Program-made: the position numbers and the translations under genes | Assembly: GCF_021608185.1 (NCBI RefSeq) | Contig: NZ_JAKIHN010000006.1 | Coordinates: forward strand, 1-64,000 | Direction of reading: 5' to 3' | DNA: 64,000 nt | Source of the DNA: Flavobacterium anseongense | GTDB taxonomy: Bacteria; Bacteroidota; Bacteroidia; Flavobacteriales; Flavobacteriaceae | Notes under the pieces: generated by a model | Told to the model about the DNA's origin: nothing | The model's input: only the letters and a program-made list of their open reading frames with translations | Database searches by the model: none | Shown here: positions 35,324 through 45,156 of the stretch, piece by piece | How positions within the stretch are numbered: position 1 is the first letter of the stretch | Layout of the letters: each line of letters begins with the position of its first letter

Positions 35324-35349
35324 GGGTATAAATTTAATAAATAATACCC
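35324..35349. repeat. Inverted repeat in the divergent intergenic region
   Basis: GGGTAT (35324-35329) and ATACCC (35344-35349), 14 bases apart, lie between the phosphatase gene and wzm, which are transcribed away from each other. It could bind a regulator of either gene. The rest of the 150-bp gap is AT-rich. Confidence 0.3.
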
Positions 35350-35418
35350 TAACTTCTCACTTTATAAACTAATACCAAATAAATAAGGCTAATTCTTTTT
35401 ATAGGGTGCTCTAATTTA

Positions 35419-35426
35419 TATATTTG
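35419..35426 (+). promoter_or_regulatory. Possible -7 box for the wzm-wzt operon
   Basis: TATATTTG matches TAnnTTTG and lies 33 bases before the wzm ATG. No TTG is found at the usual distance upstream; the sequence there is TTCTTTTTA. Confidence 0.4.
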
Positions 35427-35458
35427 CAGGTGTTAACAATAAATCAATAAAAGTTGTA

Positions 35459-36328
35459 ATGGAAAACAATAGTCAATCTCAGGATTGGGATTTGGTAATA
35501 AAAGGGCATACCTCGCTTTTTGATATTAAATTCAAAGATCTTTGGCATTATAGAGATTTATTGCTGCTTTTTGTAAAAAGAGATTTTGTAAGCTTTTATA
35601 AACAAACGATTCTGGGCCCTATGTGGTTCTTTATTCAGCCTATTTTTACTACCATAGTTTTTACTTTTGTTTTTGGAAATTTAGCCGGAATCAGTACTGA
35701 TGGTTTACCACAATATCTTTTTTATTTATCTGGTATTACAGCTTGGGCGTATTTTGCAGATTGTTTAACTAAAACAAGTACCGTTTTTAGAGACAATGCT
35801 AACATCTTTGGGAAAGTTTATTTTCCAAGATTAATCATGCCATTGAGTATAGTAGTTAGTAATTTGGTTCGTTTTGGCGTCCAATTATTATTATTAATAC
35901 TAGTGATGGTTTACTTTTATTTTTTCCCGGTTGAAGGAACCAGCTTTCATGTAACACTTGGTATTTTATTATTCCCAATTTTGGTTGTTTTGATGGCTTT
36001 ACTTGGATTAGGATTAGGATTAATAATAACTGCAATAACCACTAAATATAGAGATTTAACCTTTTTAGTAACCTTTGGAGTGCAGTTGTTAATGTACGCT
36101 ACAACGGTTATTTATCCGCTAAGTTATGCACGTGAAAAAGGCTATAATTCCATAGTTGAATTAAACCCAATGACAGGAATTATAGAAGCTTTCAGATATG
36201 GTTTTTTGGGTAAAGGAGAATTCACTTTATGGAGTCTCGGATATTCTACTTTAATGACCATTATTATATTATTTATCGGAATTGTAATCTTTAATAAAAC
36301 CGAGAAAAACTTTGTTGATACCATCTAA
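35459..36328 (+). CDS. wzm: ABC-2 type polysaccharide exporter permease (Wzm)
   Basis: 289 aa, six membrane helices. LLLLFVKRDFVSFYKQTILGPMW is the amphipathic N-terminal segment typical of Wzm/KpsM/TagG permeases, and PLSYAREKG followed by LNPMTGIIEAFRYGFLG is the conserved C-terminal part. It forms the inner-membrane channel for a finished lipid-linked glycan, with the ATPase encoded next. The stop and next start overlap as TAATG. Confidence 0.93.
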   Translation: MENNSQSQDWDLVIKGHTSLFDIKFKDLWHYRDLLLLFVKRDFVSFYKQTILGPMWFFIQPIFTTIVFTFVFGNLAGISTDGLPQYLFYLSGITAWAYFADCLTKTSTVFRDNANIFGKVYFPRLIMPLSIVVSNLVRFGVQLLLLILVMVYFYFFPVEGTSFHVTLGILLFPILVVLMALLGLGLGLIITAITTKYRDLTFLVTFGVQLLMYATTVIYPLSYAREKGYNSIVELNPMTGIIEAFRYGFLGKGEFTLWSLGYSTLMTIIILFIGIVIFNKTEKNFVDTI

Positions 36329-37611
36329 TGAGTAAGCCAATCATACACGTAGAAAATTTGTCAAAGGCTTATCAAATAGGCCAAATTGGTACCGGTACAA
36401 TATCGCGCGATATTGAACGTTTTTGGTTAACAAAAGTTATGGGAAAGGAAGACCCTTTTTTAAAAATCGGAGAAACAAACGATAGAAGTTCAAAAGGAGA
36501 AAGCGACATCGTTTGGTCTTTAAAAGATATTAATTTCGAAATTAATCAAGGTGACGCCGTTGGGATAATTGGTAAAAATGGTGCCGGAAAAAGTACATTG
36601 CTTAAATTGCTTTCCAGAGTTACAAGTCCAACCACAGGCGAAATAAAAGTAAAAGGAAGAATTGCCAGTTTGCTCGAAGTTGGAACCGGTTTTCACCCCG
36701 AATTATCAGGCAGAGAAAATATTTATTTGAATGGCGCTATCCTAGGAATGCGCAAAAAGGAAATTACCCGTAAGCTTGATGAAATAATCGATTTTTCGGG
36801 AGTTGAAAGATATATTGATACACCAGTAAAAAGATATTCTTCCGGTATGTATGTTCGTTTAGCCTTTGCTGTAGCCGCACACCTTGAAAGTGAAATTCTG
36901 ATAGTTGATGAGGTTTTGGCTGTAGGTGATGCTGAATTTCAAAAGAAATGTCTCGGTAAAATGGGCGATATCAGCAAAGGACAAGGAAGAACGGTTTTGT
37001 TTGTAAGTCATAATATGGCTGCAGTCAAAGGATTTTGCAAACAAGGGATATTGCTCGAGCACGGGATGATAAAAAGCATCGGAAAAATTGACGACGTTAT
37101 TAGCGATTATACTTCTATAGAAAATTATGAAGACAGTGTTGTTTATTTAAATGAGCAAACGGATAGAAAAGGAAATAGAAATATGGAATTTATTTCTTTA
37201 GAAATTAAAAACCAAAACAATTTAAGTACTCAGGACTTCTCTATGGGTGATGATTTGAATATTACTTTCAAAATCAGAAACAACGCCAATGAATCTAAAT
37301 CGGAAGTTGGCATCCAAATAAGATCTTCCGATGATATGCCTATCTTTCATATCATGCCAAGAGATTCCAATTATGAACTCATCCACACCCAGAAAGAGGA
37401 AGAATATTGCGTCACTATAAAAGATTTAAGACTTTTCCCCGGAATTTACAGCATTAATATTACCAGCAATAACACAACAGGTCACGAAATTTTTGATGCT
37501 ATCGATAACATCATGACTTTTAAAATTGTCGATGGCGGTACTTATACTTCCAGAAATTTGCCAAGAGCCGCAGGACTTTTCTTTCTGAATCCAAGCTGGA
37601 AAAAATTATAG
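36328..37611 (+). CDS. wzt: ABC polysaccharide exporter ATPase with C-terminal glycan-binding domain (Wzt)
   Basis: 427 aa. The ATPase (about residues 1-250) has Walker A GKNGAGKST near residue 83, the signature RYSSGMYVRLA, Walker B ILIVDEVLAVGD and the H-loop SHNM. The remaining 170 residues form a Wzt-C beta-sandwich (FKIRNNANESKSEVGIQI, PGIYSINITSNN) that in relatives recognises the non-reducing-end cap of the polymer. Its presence suggests export of a capped O-antigen-like chain. It is the first gene pair of a long operon running to about 60 kb. Confidence 0.93.
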   Translation: MSKPIIHVENLSKAYQIGQIGTGTISRDIERFWLTKVMGKEDPFLKIGETNDRSSKGESDIVWSLKDINFEINQGDAVGIIGKNGAGKSTLLKLLSRVTSPTTGEIKVKGRIASLLEVGTGFHPELSGRENIYLNGAILGMRKKEITRKLDEIIDFSGVERYIDTPVKRYSSGMYVRLAFAVAAHLESEILIVDEVLAVGDAEFQKKCLGKMGDISKGQGRTVLFVSHNMAAVKGFCKQGILLEHGMIKSIGKIDDVISDYTSIENYEDSVVYLNEQTDRKGNRNMEFISLEIKNQNNLSTQDFSMGDDLNITFKIRNNANESKSEVGIQIRSSDDMPIFHIMPRDSNYELIHTQKEEEYCVTIKDLRLFPGIYSINITSNNTTGHEIFDAIDNIMTFKIVDGGTYTSRNLPRAAGLFFLNPSWKKL

Positions 37612-37614
37612 TTC

Positions 37615-38577
37615 ATGAAAATTGTAAAATTATCTTTCGGTTATGATTTTCCCATATTCAGACAAACTCCAAAGTCATCCGGAGAATGGGGAAACTATAA
37701 GTTTGTTATAGATAATTCACTAAAAGAATGTGACTTTTGGGTAGTTTTTGGCGATTATAAATTTAATATCGAAAGTGTACAATGTAATCCTGAAAATATT
37801 ATTTTTATTCCGGGTGAATGTTACGAAACCAGCACAAAATTTCTGCAGGAATTTTTAAATCAGTTCGGACTTATTATTACAGTTCAAAGAGAAATAAAGC
37901 ACAGAAATTGTATCTATACTCATAATGCTAATCCGTGGTTTATCGGAAAAAGTTATGACGAATTAGTAGCATTAAATACACCCGAAAAAACAAGATTAAT
38001 TTCGGTCGTGTCTTCCAATAAAGTGTTTACTGCCGGACACAAAAAACGACTTGATTTTGTTAAAAAACTAAAGAATCATTTTGGCGATCAGCTCGATGTT
38101 TTTGGTCGTGGTATAAAAGATTTTGATGATAAATGGGATGTGTTAGCCAATTATAAATATTCGATTGCCATTGAAAATGATAATTGTGATGATTGGGTTA
38201 CCGAAAAGTTATTTGATTGTTTGTACGCGCATACATTGCCGTTTTATTATGGTTGCCCAAATTTAGATGACTATGTAAACAAAGAAGCTTATATTCGAAT
38301 TGATATTAATAATTTTGAAGAAAGCGTAAAAATTATTGAAGAAGGAATCAAGAATAACGAGTTTGAAAAAAGACTTCCAATACTTAAAAAAGAAGCAAAA
38401 GAAAGTCTCAATACCGATAATTTCTTTCCTTTTATTACCAAGTTTTTAGATGATATGGATAGTACTTTGCCAAAAGAACAAATAATCATAAAAGCACCAA
38501 ATTATTTTAAATTGTATGTAAAAATTAAACTCGGTTTTTTAAAACGCATCCAAAAACTGATAAACAAGAAGAAATGA
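37615..38577 (+). CDS. GT10 alpha-1,3/1,4-fucosyltransferase-like enzyme, copy 1
   Basis: 320 aa. The GT10 core is clear: LISVVSSNKVFTAGHKKRLDF, DVFGRGIKDFDDKWDVL and IAIENDNCDDWVTEKLFDC followed by TLPFYYGCPN. The N-terminal part (RQTPKSSGEWGNYKF) is shared with a second GT10 gene at 48408. GT10 enzymes transfer fucose from GDP-fucose. The GDP-fucose synthesis genes (gmd, fcl) are not in the window. It overlaps the methyltransferase gene by 4 bp. Confidence 0.88.
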   Translation: MKIVKLSFGYDFPIFRQTPKSSGEWGNYKFVIDNSLKECDFWVVFGDYKFNIESVQCNPENIIFIPGECYETSTKFLQEFLNQFGLIITVQREIKHRNCIYTHNANPWFIGKSYDELVALNTPEKTRLISVVSSNKVFTAGHKKRLDFVKKLKNHFGDQLDVFGRGIKDFDDKWDVLANYKYSIAIENDNCDDWVTEKLFDCLYAHTLPFYYGCPNLDDYVNKEAYIRIDINNFEESVKIIEEGIKNNEFEKRLPILKKEAKESLNTDNFFPFITKFLDDMDSTLPKEQIIIKAPNYFKLYVKIKLGFLKRIQKLINKKK

Positions 38578-39251
38578 TCAAAAGATTAAAAAAAATCATT
38601 AAAAAATTAATCAACTACCAAGGCAAAAAGCTTAAGGGAAATGATTTGATACAATTTCAAAGAGTACAACCTTGGGTTACTGTCAAAGGTGACAGAACTT
38701 TGCGATTGGATTATGATTTGGATGCCGACTCAGTTGTTTTTGATGTTGGTGGTTATAAAGGTGAATTTGCTGCAGATATGGTCGAAAAATACAATCCAAC
38801 CATTTACGTTTTCGAACCAATTAAGGACTTTTTCGAAATCATCAAAGGGAAATTCAGTGACAACAAAAAAGTAAAAGCATTCAATTATGGATTGTCAGGT
38901 AAAGATGAAGAAATGAATATCAGCCTTTCAGATAATTCATCTTCGGTATTTTTAGAAACAGAAAATTTCGAAACCATTCAGCTAAAATCGATTGTAAATT
39001 TTATTAAAAGCAATAACATTACCCAAATCGATTTGATAAAAATAAACATCGAAGGAGGAGAATACGAGCTATTGGAATCGTTAATAGAAAATAATTGTAT
39101 CACTTATTTCAAAAACATACAGGTTCAGTTTCATGACTTTTTATTCGATAATGCCAAAGAAAGAATGAATAAAATTCAGGAAAGTCTTTCTAAAACTCAT
39201 GAACTAACATACCAATATGAGTTTGTTTGGGAAAACTGGAAATTAAAATAA
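38574..39251 (+). CDS. FkbM-family methyltransferase, copy 1
   Basis: 225 aa. The SAM-binding motif is VVFDVGGYKGEFA (residues 54-65), followed by IYVFEPIKDFFE and the FkbM hallmark LIKINIEGGEYELLE. The family methylates hydroxyl groups, often on sugars. It overlaps the GT10 gene by ATGA and sits 3 bp before the GT11 gene, so it may O-methylate the fucosyl part of the glycan. The residue modified is inferred. Confidence 0.85.
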   Translation: MIKRLKKIIKKLINYQGKKLKGNDLIQFQRVQPWVTVKGDRTLRLDYDLDADSVVFDVGGYKGEFAADMVEKYNPTIYVFEPIKDFFEIIKGKFSDNKKVKAFNYGLSGKDEEMNISLSDNSSSVFLETENFETIQLKSIVNFIKSNNITQIDLIKINIEGGEYELLESLIENNCITYFKNIQVQFHDFLFDNAKERMNKIQESLSKTHELTYQYEFVWENWKLK

Positions 39252-39254
39252 ACA

Positions 39255-40073
39255 ATGATTGTAACTAGAATTTATGGTGGATTAGGAAATCAATTGTTTC
39301 AATATGCAGTTGCAAAATCGCTGGCTATCGAAAAAAATCAAAAGTTTGCACTCGATATTTCGGGATTCGAAACCTATAAACTCCACAATTATTCTTTGCA
39401 GCATTTCAATATTCAAAGCAATTTCTACAAGAAACCCAATCGTTTTGTTGCCAAATTTCTAAAGACTTTTTTCAAATGCATAAAATATCGCGAAGCTGAT
39501 TTTGGCTATAATTCAAATGTGTTTTCACTCGAGGGCGATTATATTTTTCTCGAAGGCTATTTTCAATCGGAAAAATATTTCCTGAAACATCAAAATGAAA
39601 TCAGAAACGATTTTGAAATTATTGCTCCGTTAAAAGAAAAATCAAAAGCGGCACTTGCCCATATCGAAAGCGTTAATTCGGTTTCTATTCATATCAGAAG
39701 AGGCGACTTTTTAAATAATGAAAGACACAACACCGACAAAAGCAGCTATTACAAAGAAGCCATTGAACGTATAGAAAGTAGCGTTGAAAATCCGGTGTTT
39801 TTTGTGTTTTCGGATGATATAAATTGGTCTAAAGCCAATTTGTATACAAAGCACGAGACAAATTTTATCGATTTTAATGACGCATTAACTAACTTTGAGG
39901 ATTTAAAGTTGATGTCAAGCTGCAAACACAATATTATTGCAAACAGTAGCTTTAGTTGGTGGGCAGCGTGGTTAAATAAAAACGAAAGCAAAATTGTTAT
40001 TGCTCCAAAGAAATGGCTGAATGACAATACAAATACCAATGATATTATCCCCGAAACCTGGATAAAAATATAA
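39255..40073 (+). CDS. GT11 alpha-1,2-fucosyltransferase-like enzyme
   Basis: 272 aa. The start IVTRIYGGLGNQLFQYAVAK and the GDP-fucose-binding motif SVSIHIRRGDF are diagnostic of GT11, followed by FFVFSDDINW and IIANSSFSWWAAWLN. It adds alpha-1,2-fucose. Together with the GT10 genes it suggests a fucosylated, possibly blood-group-like side chain. That structure is inference, since related enzymes can use other GDP-sugars. Confidence 0.92.
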   Translation: MIVTRIYGGLGNQLFQYAVAKSLAIEKNQKFALDISGFETYKLHNYSLQHFNIQSNFYKKPNRFVAKFLKTFFKCIKYREADFGYNSNVFSLEGDYIFLEGYFQSEKYFLKHQNEIRNDFEIIAPLKEKSKAALAHIESVNSVSIHIRRGDFLNNERHNTDKSSYYKEAIERIESSVENPVFFVFSDDINWSKANLYTKHETNFIDFNDALTNFEDLKLMSSCKHNIIANSSFSWWAAWLNKNESKIVIAPKKWLNDNTNTNDIIPETWIKI

Positions 40074-40076
40074 CCA

Positions 40077-41081
40077 ATGAATTCTCCTCAGCTATCTGTA
40101 TTGTTGCCGGTTTATAATTGTGAAAATTATATAAAAGACTGTATTGATAGTGTTTTAAATCAAACTTTCTCCGATTTTGAGCTGCTGATTATCGATGATA
40201 AATCAACTGATAGTACCGTTAAAATCATTCAGCAATTTAAGGACGACCGAATTAAACTCACCGTTAAAGAGAAAAATTCGGGCTATACAAATAGTTTAAA
40301 CTGGGGAATTGATCAGGCGAAAGGGAAATACATTGCCCGAATGGATGGCGACGATATCTGCATGCTCAATCGTTTTGAAAGACAATTTAATTTCCTCGAA
40401 TCCAATCCGGATGTAATTTTGTGCGGGACATCAATTCAGTTAATAGGTGCTACTGTAGAACACCGTCAACCGCCAACGCATGAGGAAATTATCGTCAAAT
40501 TGTGTTTCGAAACTTGCTTTTTTCATCCAACCATAATGGGTCCAAAACAAACATTTGTCGAAAACAAATACGACAGCAGTTTTGAACCAGCCGAAGATTA
40601 TGAACTATGGACACGCCTAGCATCCAAAGGCAAATTGGCAAACATCAGTGAAATATTGCTCGAATACAGAGTACATCTCAACCAGATTTCAAAAACCAAA
40701 AGCAATATACAATCAGATAATGCCTTTCAATGTAAATTGAGAATGTTAAGCAATTTGAATGTGCTGGATTCATTTACCAAAGAGCAAATAAAAATCACGC
40801 TCGATGAATATTCCAATTATACCAATGCAGATTGCAAAAATTCCTTGCGCTTTTTTGATTTTTTAGTTAAGAGGAATAAAGAAGTCCAATTTTTTGACCA
40901 AGAATTATTGATAGAAAAAGTGACAGCTAAAAGAATAAGTTTCCTAAAACGCTACTTTGAAAAAGGAAAAGGAAATCGGTTTGTAAAAATGTTATTTTTA
41001 TTTAAAACTATATCTTTGAGTGATTTTATTAAAGTAACGGGAATCTCTAGAAAAATCCAAAGAAGAATTTCTTCAAAATAA
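40077..41081 (+). CDS. Glycosyltransferase family 2
   Basis: 334 aa GT-A enzyme. The start LSVLLPVYNCENYIKDCIDS, LLIIDDKSTDST and the metal-binding ARMDGDDI are classical; AEDYELWTRL supplies the likely catalytic base region. The last 100 residues are basic and helical, probably a membrane-surface contact. It is 3 bp after the GT11 gene. Donor sugar unknown. Confidence 0.92.
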   Translation: MNSPQLSVLLPVYNCENYIKDCIDSVLNQTFSDFELLIIDDKSTDSTVKIIQQFKDDRIKLTVKEKNSGYTNSLNWGIDQAKGKYIARMDGDDICMLNRFERQFNFLESNPDVILCGTSIQLIGATVEHRQPPTHEEIIVKLCFETCFFHPTIMGPKQTFVENKYDSSFEPAEDYELWTRLASKGKLANISEILLEYRVHLNQISKTKSNIQSDNAFQCKLRMLSNLNVLDSFTKEQIKITLDEYSNYTNADCKNSLRFFDFLVKRNKEVQFFDQELLIEKVTAKRISFLKRYFEKGKGNRFVKMLFLFKTISLSDFIKVTGISRKIQRRISSK

Positions 41082-41087
41082 AACTGT

Positions 41088-42065
41088 ATGCGTCAAGGGG
41101 AAAATCCGGTAAAAAACAAATCAGAAAAAAATACGCTAAAACCGCATAGGGTTATAGTGGTTTTTTACATTCCCGATTCTGATGATGCTTATTTTAAAAA
41201 TTTAGATGTTGTTCTCGACAAATGTCTGGAATCACTTAGCAAAACAATAAATTTTGAATCAACCAATATCACTTTACTCAACAACAATTCGAGTAAAAAG
41301 ATTGATTTGGTTCTGGATAAATATAAAGACAACATTGATAAATACGTTTATTATTCAGAGAATAAAGGAAAAATATATGCTGTAATAAATGAAGTTCGCG
41401 GCGTTTTTGAACCTTTCGTAACCATTGCCGATGCTGATGTTTTATTTTACAGCGGTTGGGAAAAAGCGGTTTTCGAAATTTTTAATAAGATTCCAAAAGC
41501 CGGAGTTGTGAGTCCGATGCCGCTTCCTTATTTGGCCATTCATTTTAACCAAAGTGTGTTCGCGAATTCTCTTAAAGGTCAAATCAAGTATGACAAATAT
41601 GTGGCTGATTACGACATCGATTTATACCTTGCCGGAACCAATCTGCCAAAACTAATCGATAGAAAAACCAAATACAATTGGAAAGAAAAACAGTTTGTTT
41701 TAGACCAAAATAATTGTATTTCAGTTGTTGGAGCTTATCACGTAATTTCTACTTACAGAACAGAGCAGTTTAGAAATATTTATACTTTTCCCGAGATCAA
41801 ATTCAAGAATTCGTATGAAAATTATTTTATAGATTCTTTGGCAGATGTAAAAGGGTTATACCGCCTTTCAACGATTAAAACCTTCGCGTATCACATGGGA
41901 AACAATACAGATGAAGTGGTTTTAAATCATTCTTATGATGATTCCAAAAAAATAGATTCGGCTTTTTTCAAAAGTATTGAACCATATAAAAAGCAAAATG
42001 CTTTAGCCATCTTTATTAAACGAATAATGGGTAGAATTTTTATCAAGTTTCTATGGAACAAATAA
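41088..42065 (+). CDS. GT2-like (GT-A) glycosyltransferase
   Basis: 325 aa, more divergent than its neighbours. HRVIVVFYIP, ITLLNNNSSKK and the TIADADVLF metal-site motif (DAD) give a GT-A fold. It starts with a polar lysine-rich extension of about 20 residues. A second conserved acidic segment is not obvious. It overlaps the next GT2 gene by 13 bp. Likely a glycosyltransferase, with less certainty than the others. Confidence 0.75.
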   Translation: MRQGENPVKNKSEKNTLKPHRVIVVFYIPDSDDAYFKNLDVVLDKCLESLSKTINFESTNITLLNNNSSKKIDLVLDKYKDNIDKYVYYSENKGKIYAVINEVRGVFEPFVTIADADVLFYSGWEKAVFEIFNKIPKAGVVSPMPLPYLAIHFNQSVFANSLKGQIKYDKYVADYDIDLYLAGTNLPKLIDRKTKYNWKEKQFVLDQNNCISVVGAYHVISTYRTEQFRNIYTFPEIKFKNSYENYFIDSLADVKGLYRLSTIKTFAYHMGNNTDEVVLNHSYDDSKKIDSAFFKSIEPYKKQNALAIFIKRIMGRIFIKFLWNK

Positions 42066-42961
42066 AAACTGCCATCTTAATTTCAACCAAAAATCGTTGT
42101 GATGATTTGCTTTTTACGCTCAATGCAACCAAACATTTATTCAATGAAAATGTAAGTTGTGTAGTGTATGATGACGGTTCAACCGATGGCACTTTCGAGC
42201 AAATCAAAACCAATTTTCCCGAAGTTATTTTACATCGAAACGAAGTCTCAAAAGGCTATATCTTTTGCAGAAATAAAATGTTAAACGAAACAACTGCTGA
42301 TTTTGCCATTTCGTTAGATGATGATGCGCAGATTCTAAATGAAAATCCAATACAGATTATTACTGATTACTTTTCCAATACTCCAAGCTGTGGAGTAATC
42401 GCCACCAGAATTTTTTGGGGAAAAGACAAACCTGAAAACAGTTCAACAGCCGAAATTGCCCAAAAAGTTAAAAGTTATGTAGGCTGTGGACACATTTGGC
42501 GAATGAATGCTTGGCGCGATATTCCTAATTATGCCGAATGGTTTGGGTTTTATGGCGAAGAGAATTTTGCTTCTCTTCAATTATTCAAAAAGAAATGGGA
42601 AGTTCATTATGTGCCCGAATTATTGGTTCAGCATCGCGTTGATTTAAAAAACAGAACACAAACCAACCAGGATTTTACCTTTCGTTACAGAAGGTCATTG
42701 CGTGCCGATTGGTATAATTATTTTCTCTTTTTTCCACTTTCAAAAATTCCAAGAAAGTTGGCCTATTCTATTTGGATGCAATGCAAAAGCAAGATTTTTA
42801 AAGGAAATTTTAAAGTCGTTTCGCCTTTATTTAGGGCAATTTTTGATTTGATTTTTGCCATTCCAAAATTGATTTCTAATAGAAATGGGTTAACTTCTGA
42901 AGAATATAGCAATTACCTCAAATTAAACGAAGCAAAAATATATTGGAAACCAGAAAAATAG
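42053..42961 (+). CDS. Glycosyltransferase family 2
   Basis: 302 aa. KTAILISTKNRCDDLLFTL, CVVYDDGSTDGTFEQI and AISLDDDAQIL (DDD metal site) are classic GT2 motifs, followed by EWFGFYGEENFASLQL. It is the last gene before the neuBCA cassette; the 30-bp gap after it holds no clear promoter box. Confidence 0.9.
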   Translation: MEQIKTAILISTKNRCDDLLFTLNATKHLFNENVSCVVYDDGSTDGTFEQIKTNFPEVILHRNEVSKGYIFCRNKMLNETTADFAISLDDDAQILNENPIQIITDYFSNTPSCGVIATRIFWGKDKPENSSTAEIAQKVKSYVGCGHIWRMNAWRDIPNYAEWFGFYGEENFASLQLFKKKWEVHYVPELLVQHRVDLKNRTQTNQDFTFRYRRSLRADWYNYFLFFPLSKIPRKLAYSIWMQCKSKIFKGNFKVVSPLFRAIFDLIFAIPKLISNRNGLTSEEYSNYLKLNEAKIYWKPEK

Positions 42962-42991
42962 TTATTTTTACTTCCATTTCAATATATTTTG

Positions 42992-43999
42992 ATGAATAAT
43001 AAACCCTATTTAATAGCCGAAATTGCGCAAGCTCATGATGGAAGTTTGGGAATTCTCCATTCGTATATCGATGCCGTTGCCAAAACCGGTGTTCAGGCTA
43101 TTAAATTTCAGATGCATATAGCCGAAGCAGAAAGTAGTATTCATGAACCTTTTCGCATAAAATTTTCCAAAGAAGACGCCACGCGTTTTGATTATTGGAA
43201 ACGAATGGAATTTACACTAGAACAATGGAAAGAAATCAAGAAACATTGTAATGAAGTAGGTTTAGATTTCATTTGTTCGGCATTCAGCAATCTTGCCGTT
43301 GATTGGCTCGAAGAAGTTGGTGTTCACACCTATAAAATAGGTTCGGGAGAAGTAAATAATTTACTGCTGTTGGAAAAAATCGCAGCAACCGGTAAACCTA
43401 TTATCATTTCTTCTGGCATGAGCAGCTTTGCCGAATTAGATGAAACGGTTACTTTTCTGAAAAGTAAAAACGCCAAATTTTCCATACTGCAATGCACGAC
43501 AGCCTATCCAACAAAGCCCGAACAATATGGTTTGAATGTCATCAATGAATTGAAAGAACGTTATCAGGTTTCAACCGGTTTTTCAGATCATTCAGCAAAG
43601 ATTTCCACGGGAATTGCAGCTGTCGCACTTGGTGCTGAATTATTAGAATTTCATGTAGTATTCCATCGTGACCTTTTTGGTCCGGACGCCATCGCATCGT
43701 TAACCATAGAAGAAACAAAACTGTTGGCGGAAGCTGTAAATGATATTCATTTGGCTAATCAAAATCCAATCAATAAAAACAATAATGATGCTTTCAATGA
43801 ACTAAAATCTATCTTTGAGAAATCATTAGCTATCAATAAAGATTTGCCAACTGGACATGTAATTACTTTTGATGATTTAGAAACTAAAAAGCCAAAAGGT
43901 TTCGGTATTTCAGCTCAGAATTTTAAAGAAGTTATTGGCAGAAAATTGAAAAACAATAAATCCAAATGGGATTTTTTGAATGAAGAAGATTTAGCATGA
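42992..43999 (+). CDS. neuB: N-acetylneuraminate/nonulosonate synthase with SAF domain
   Basis: 335 aa from the ATG at 42992; a TTG one codon earlier is less likely. The TIM barrel has YLIAEIAQAHDG (Glu10), Lys38 in IKFQMH and the metal histidines His200 (GFSDHS) and His221 (EFHVVFH). A C-terminal SAF domain (about 275-335, DLPTGHVITFDDLETKKPKG) supplies the conserved substrate-binding part missing in the synthase at 3477. It condenses PEP with ManNAc or a 6-deoxy di-amino analogue. It overlaps neuC by ATGA. Sialic versus legionaminic product is not settled by sequence alone. Confidence 0.9.
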   Translation: MNNKPYLIAEIAQAHDGSLGILHSYIDAVAKTGVQAIKFQMHIAEAESSIHEPFRIKFSKEDATRFDYWKRMEFTLEQWKEIKKHCNEVGLDFICSAFSNLAVDWLEEVGVHTYKIGSGEVNNLLLLEKIAATGKPIIISSGMSSFAELDETVTFLKSKNAKFSILQCTTAYPTKPEQYGLNVINELKERYQVSTGFSDHSAKISTGIAAVALGAELLEFHVVFHRDLFGPDAIASLTIEETKLLAEAVNDIHLANQNPINKNNNDAFNELKSIFEKSLAINKDLPTGHVITFDDLETKKPKGFGISAQNFKEVIGRKLKNNKSKWDFLNEEDLA

Positions 44000-45156
44000 G
44001 TACAACAAGAAAAATAGCTGTTGTTATTACAGCCCGACCATCATACAGCCGTGTAAAAACAGTTTTGACAGCCATTAAAAAGCATCCGGAATTGGAGTTG
44101 CAACTCATCGTAGCGGCATCGGCTTTATTAGACAGATATGGAAGTGCCGTTAATTATATTGAAAAGGATGGCTTTGAAATAGCCGCCAAAGTTTTCAATG
44201 TTTTGGAAGGCGAAAACCTAACAGCTGCAGCCAAAACTACCGGAATTGGAATACTTGAATTGTCGACAGTTTTTGATAATCTTCGACCTGACATTGTAGT
44301 GACTGTTGCCGATAGATTTGAAACGATGGCAACCGCAATTTCTGCTTCTTATATGAATATTCCGTTAGCTCACATTCAAGGCGGCGAAGTAACCGGAAAT
44401 ATAGACGAGAAAGTCAGACATTCCATAACAAAATTGGCTGATTATCATTTTGTGGCTTCCGAAAATGCCAAGCAAAGGGTAATCCAATTGGGTGAAAATC
44501 CGGCTATGGTTTTTAATACAGGCTGTCCATCCATCGATATCGCACAGGAAGTTGCTAAAAACACAAAGCTCACTTTTAATCCGTATGAAAAATATGGTGG
44601 CGTTGGTTCGCAACCTAATTTAGATAACGGTTATCTTGTAGTGATGCAGCATCCGGTTACGAATGAATATCAAGACTCAAGAAAACATATCGAAGCTACG
44701 TTACGCGCAATTCAAAAAATTGACAAGCCAACGCTTTGGTTTTGGCCAAATGTTGATGCAGGTGCCGATGGAACTTCATCCGGAATTCGTTCTTTCAGAG
44801 AAAATTACAAAATGGAAAATGTTCATTTTTTCAAAAATATGGAAGGAGACGATTTCTTAAATCTATTGCATAATTCCTTGTGTTTGATAGGAAATTCAAG
44901 TGTTGGAATTCGTGAATGTGCGTATCTTGGCGTTCCGGTTGTAAATATTGGCTCCAGACAAAATCGCCGTGACAGAGGGAATAATGTTCTTGATGTTACT
45001 TATGATGAAAATGATATTATTACTGCGGTCACTGAAATTTTAGAAAAAAATACCCGTGCCACTTCACAAGTTTATGGTGGCGGTGATGCCGGTGAAAAAA
45101 TAGCTAGATTGTTAAAAGAACTTCCTTTACAATTTCACAAAACAATAACGTATTAA
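43996..45156 (+). CDS. neuC: Hydrolysing UDP-HexNAc 2-epimerase (NeuC/LegG-like)
   Basis: 386 aa GT-B-fold epimerase. Start VVITARPSYSRVKTVL, middle LAHIQGGEVTGNIDEKVRHS, then VVMQHPVTNEY and GNSSVGIRECAYLGVP are diagnostic. It converts a UDP-HexNAc into a free ManNAc-type sugar and UDP, feeding NeuB. If the substrate is the 2,4-diamido-6-deoxy sugar made from the PglF/PglE-type enzymes at 28-31 kb, the role is LegG. Translation is coupled on both sides (ATGA and TAATG). Confidence 0.9.
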   Translation: MSTTRKIAVVITARPSYSRVKTVLTAIKKHPELELQLIVAASALLDRYGSAVNYIEKDGFEIAAKVFNVLEGENLTAAAKTTGIGILELSTVFDNLRPDIVVTVADRFETMATAISASYMNIPLAHIQGGEVTGNIDEKVRHSITKLADYHFVASENAKQRVIQLGENPAMVFNTGCPSIDIAQEVAKNTKLTFNPYEKYGGVGSQPNLDNGYLVVMQHPVTNEYQDSRKHIEATLRAIQKIDKPTLWFWPNVDAGADGTSSGIRSFRENYKMENVHFFKNMEGDDFLNLLHNSLCLIGNSSVGIRECAYLGVPVVNIGSRQNRRDRGNNVLDVTYDENDIITAVTEILEKNTRATSQVYGGGDAGEKIARLLKELPLQFHKTITY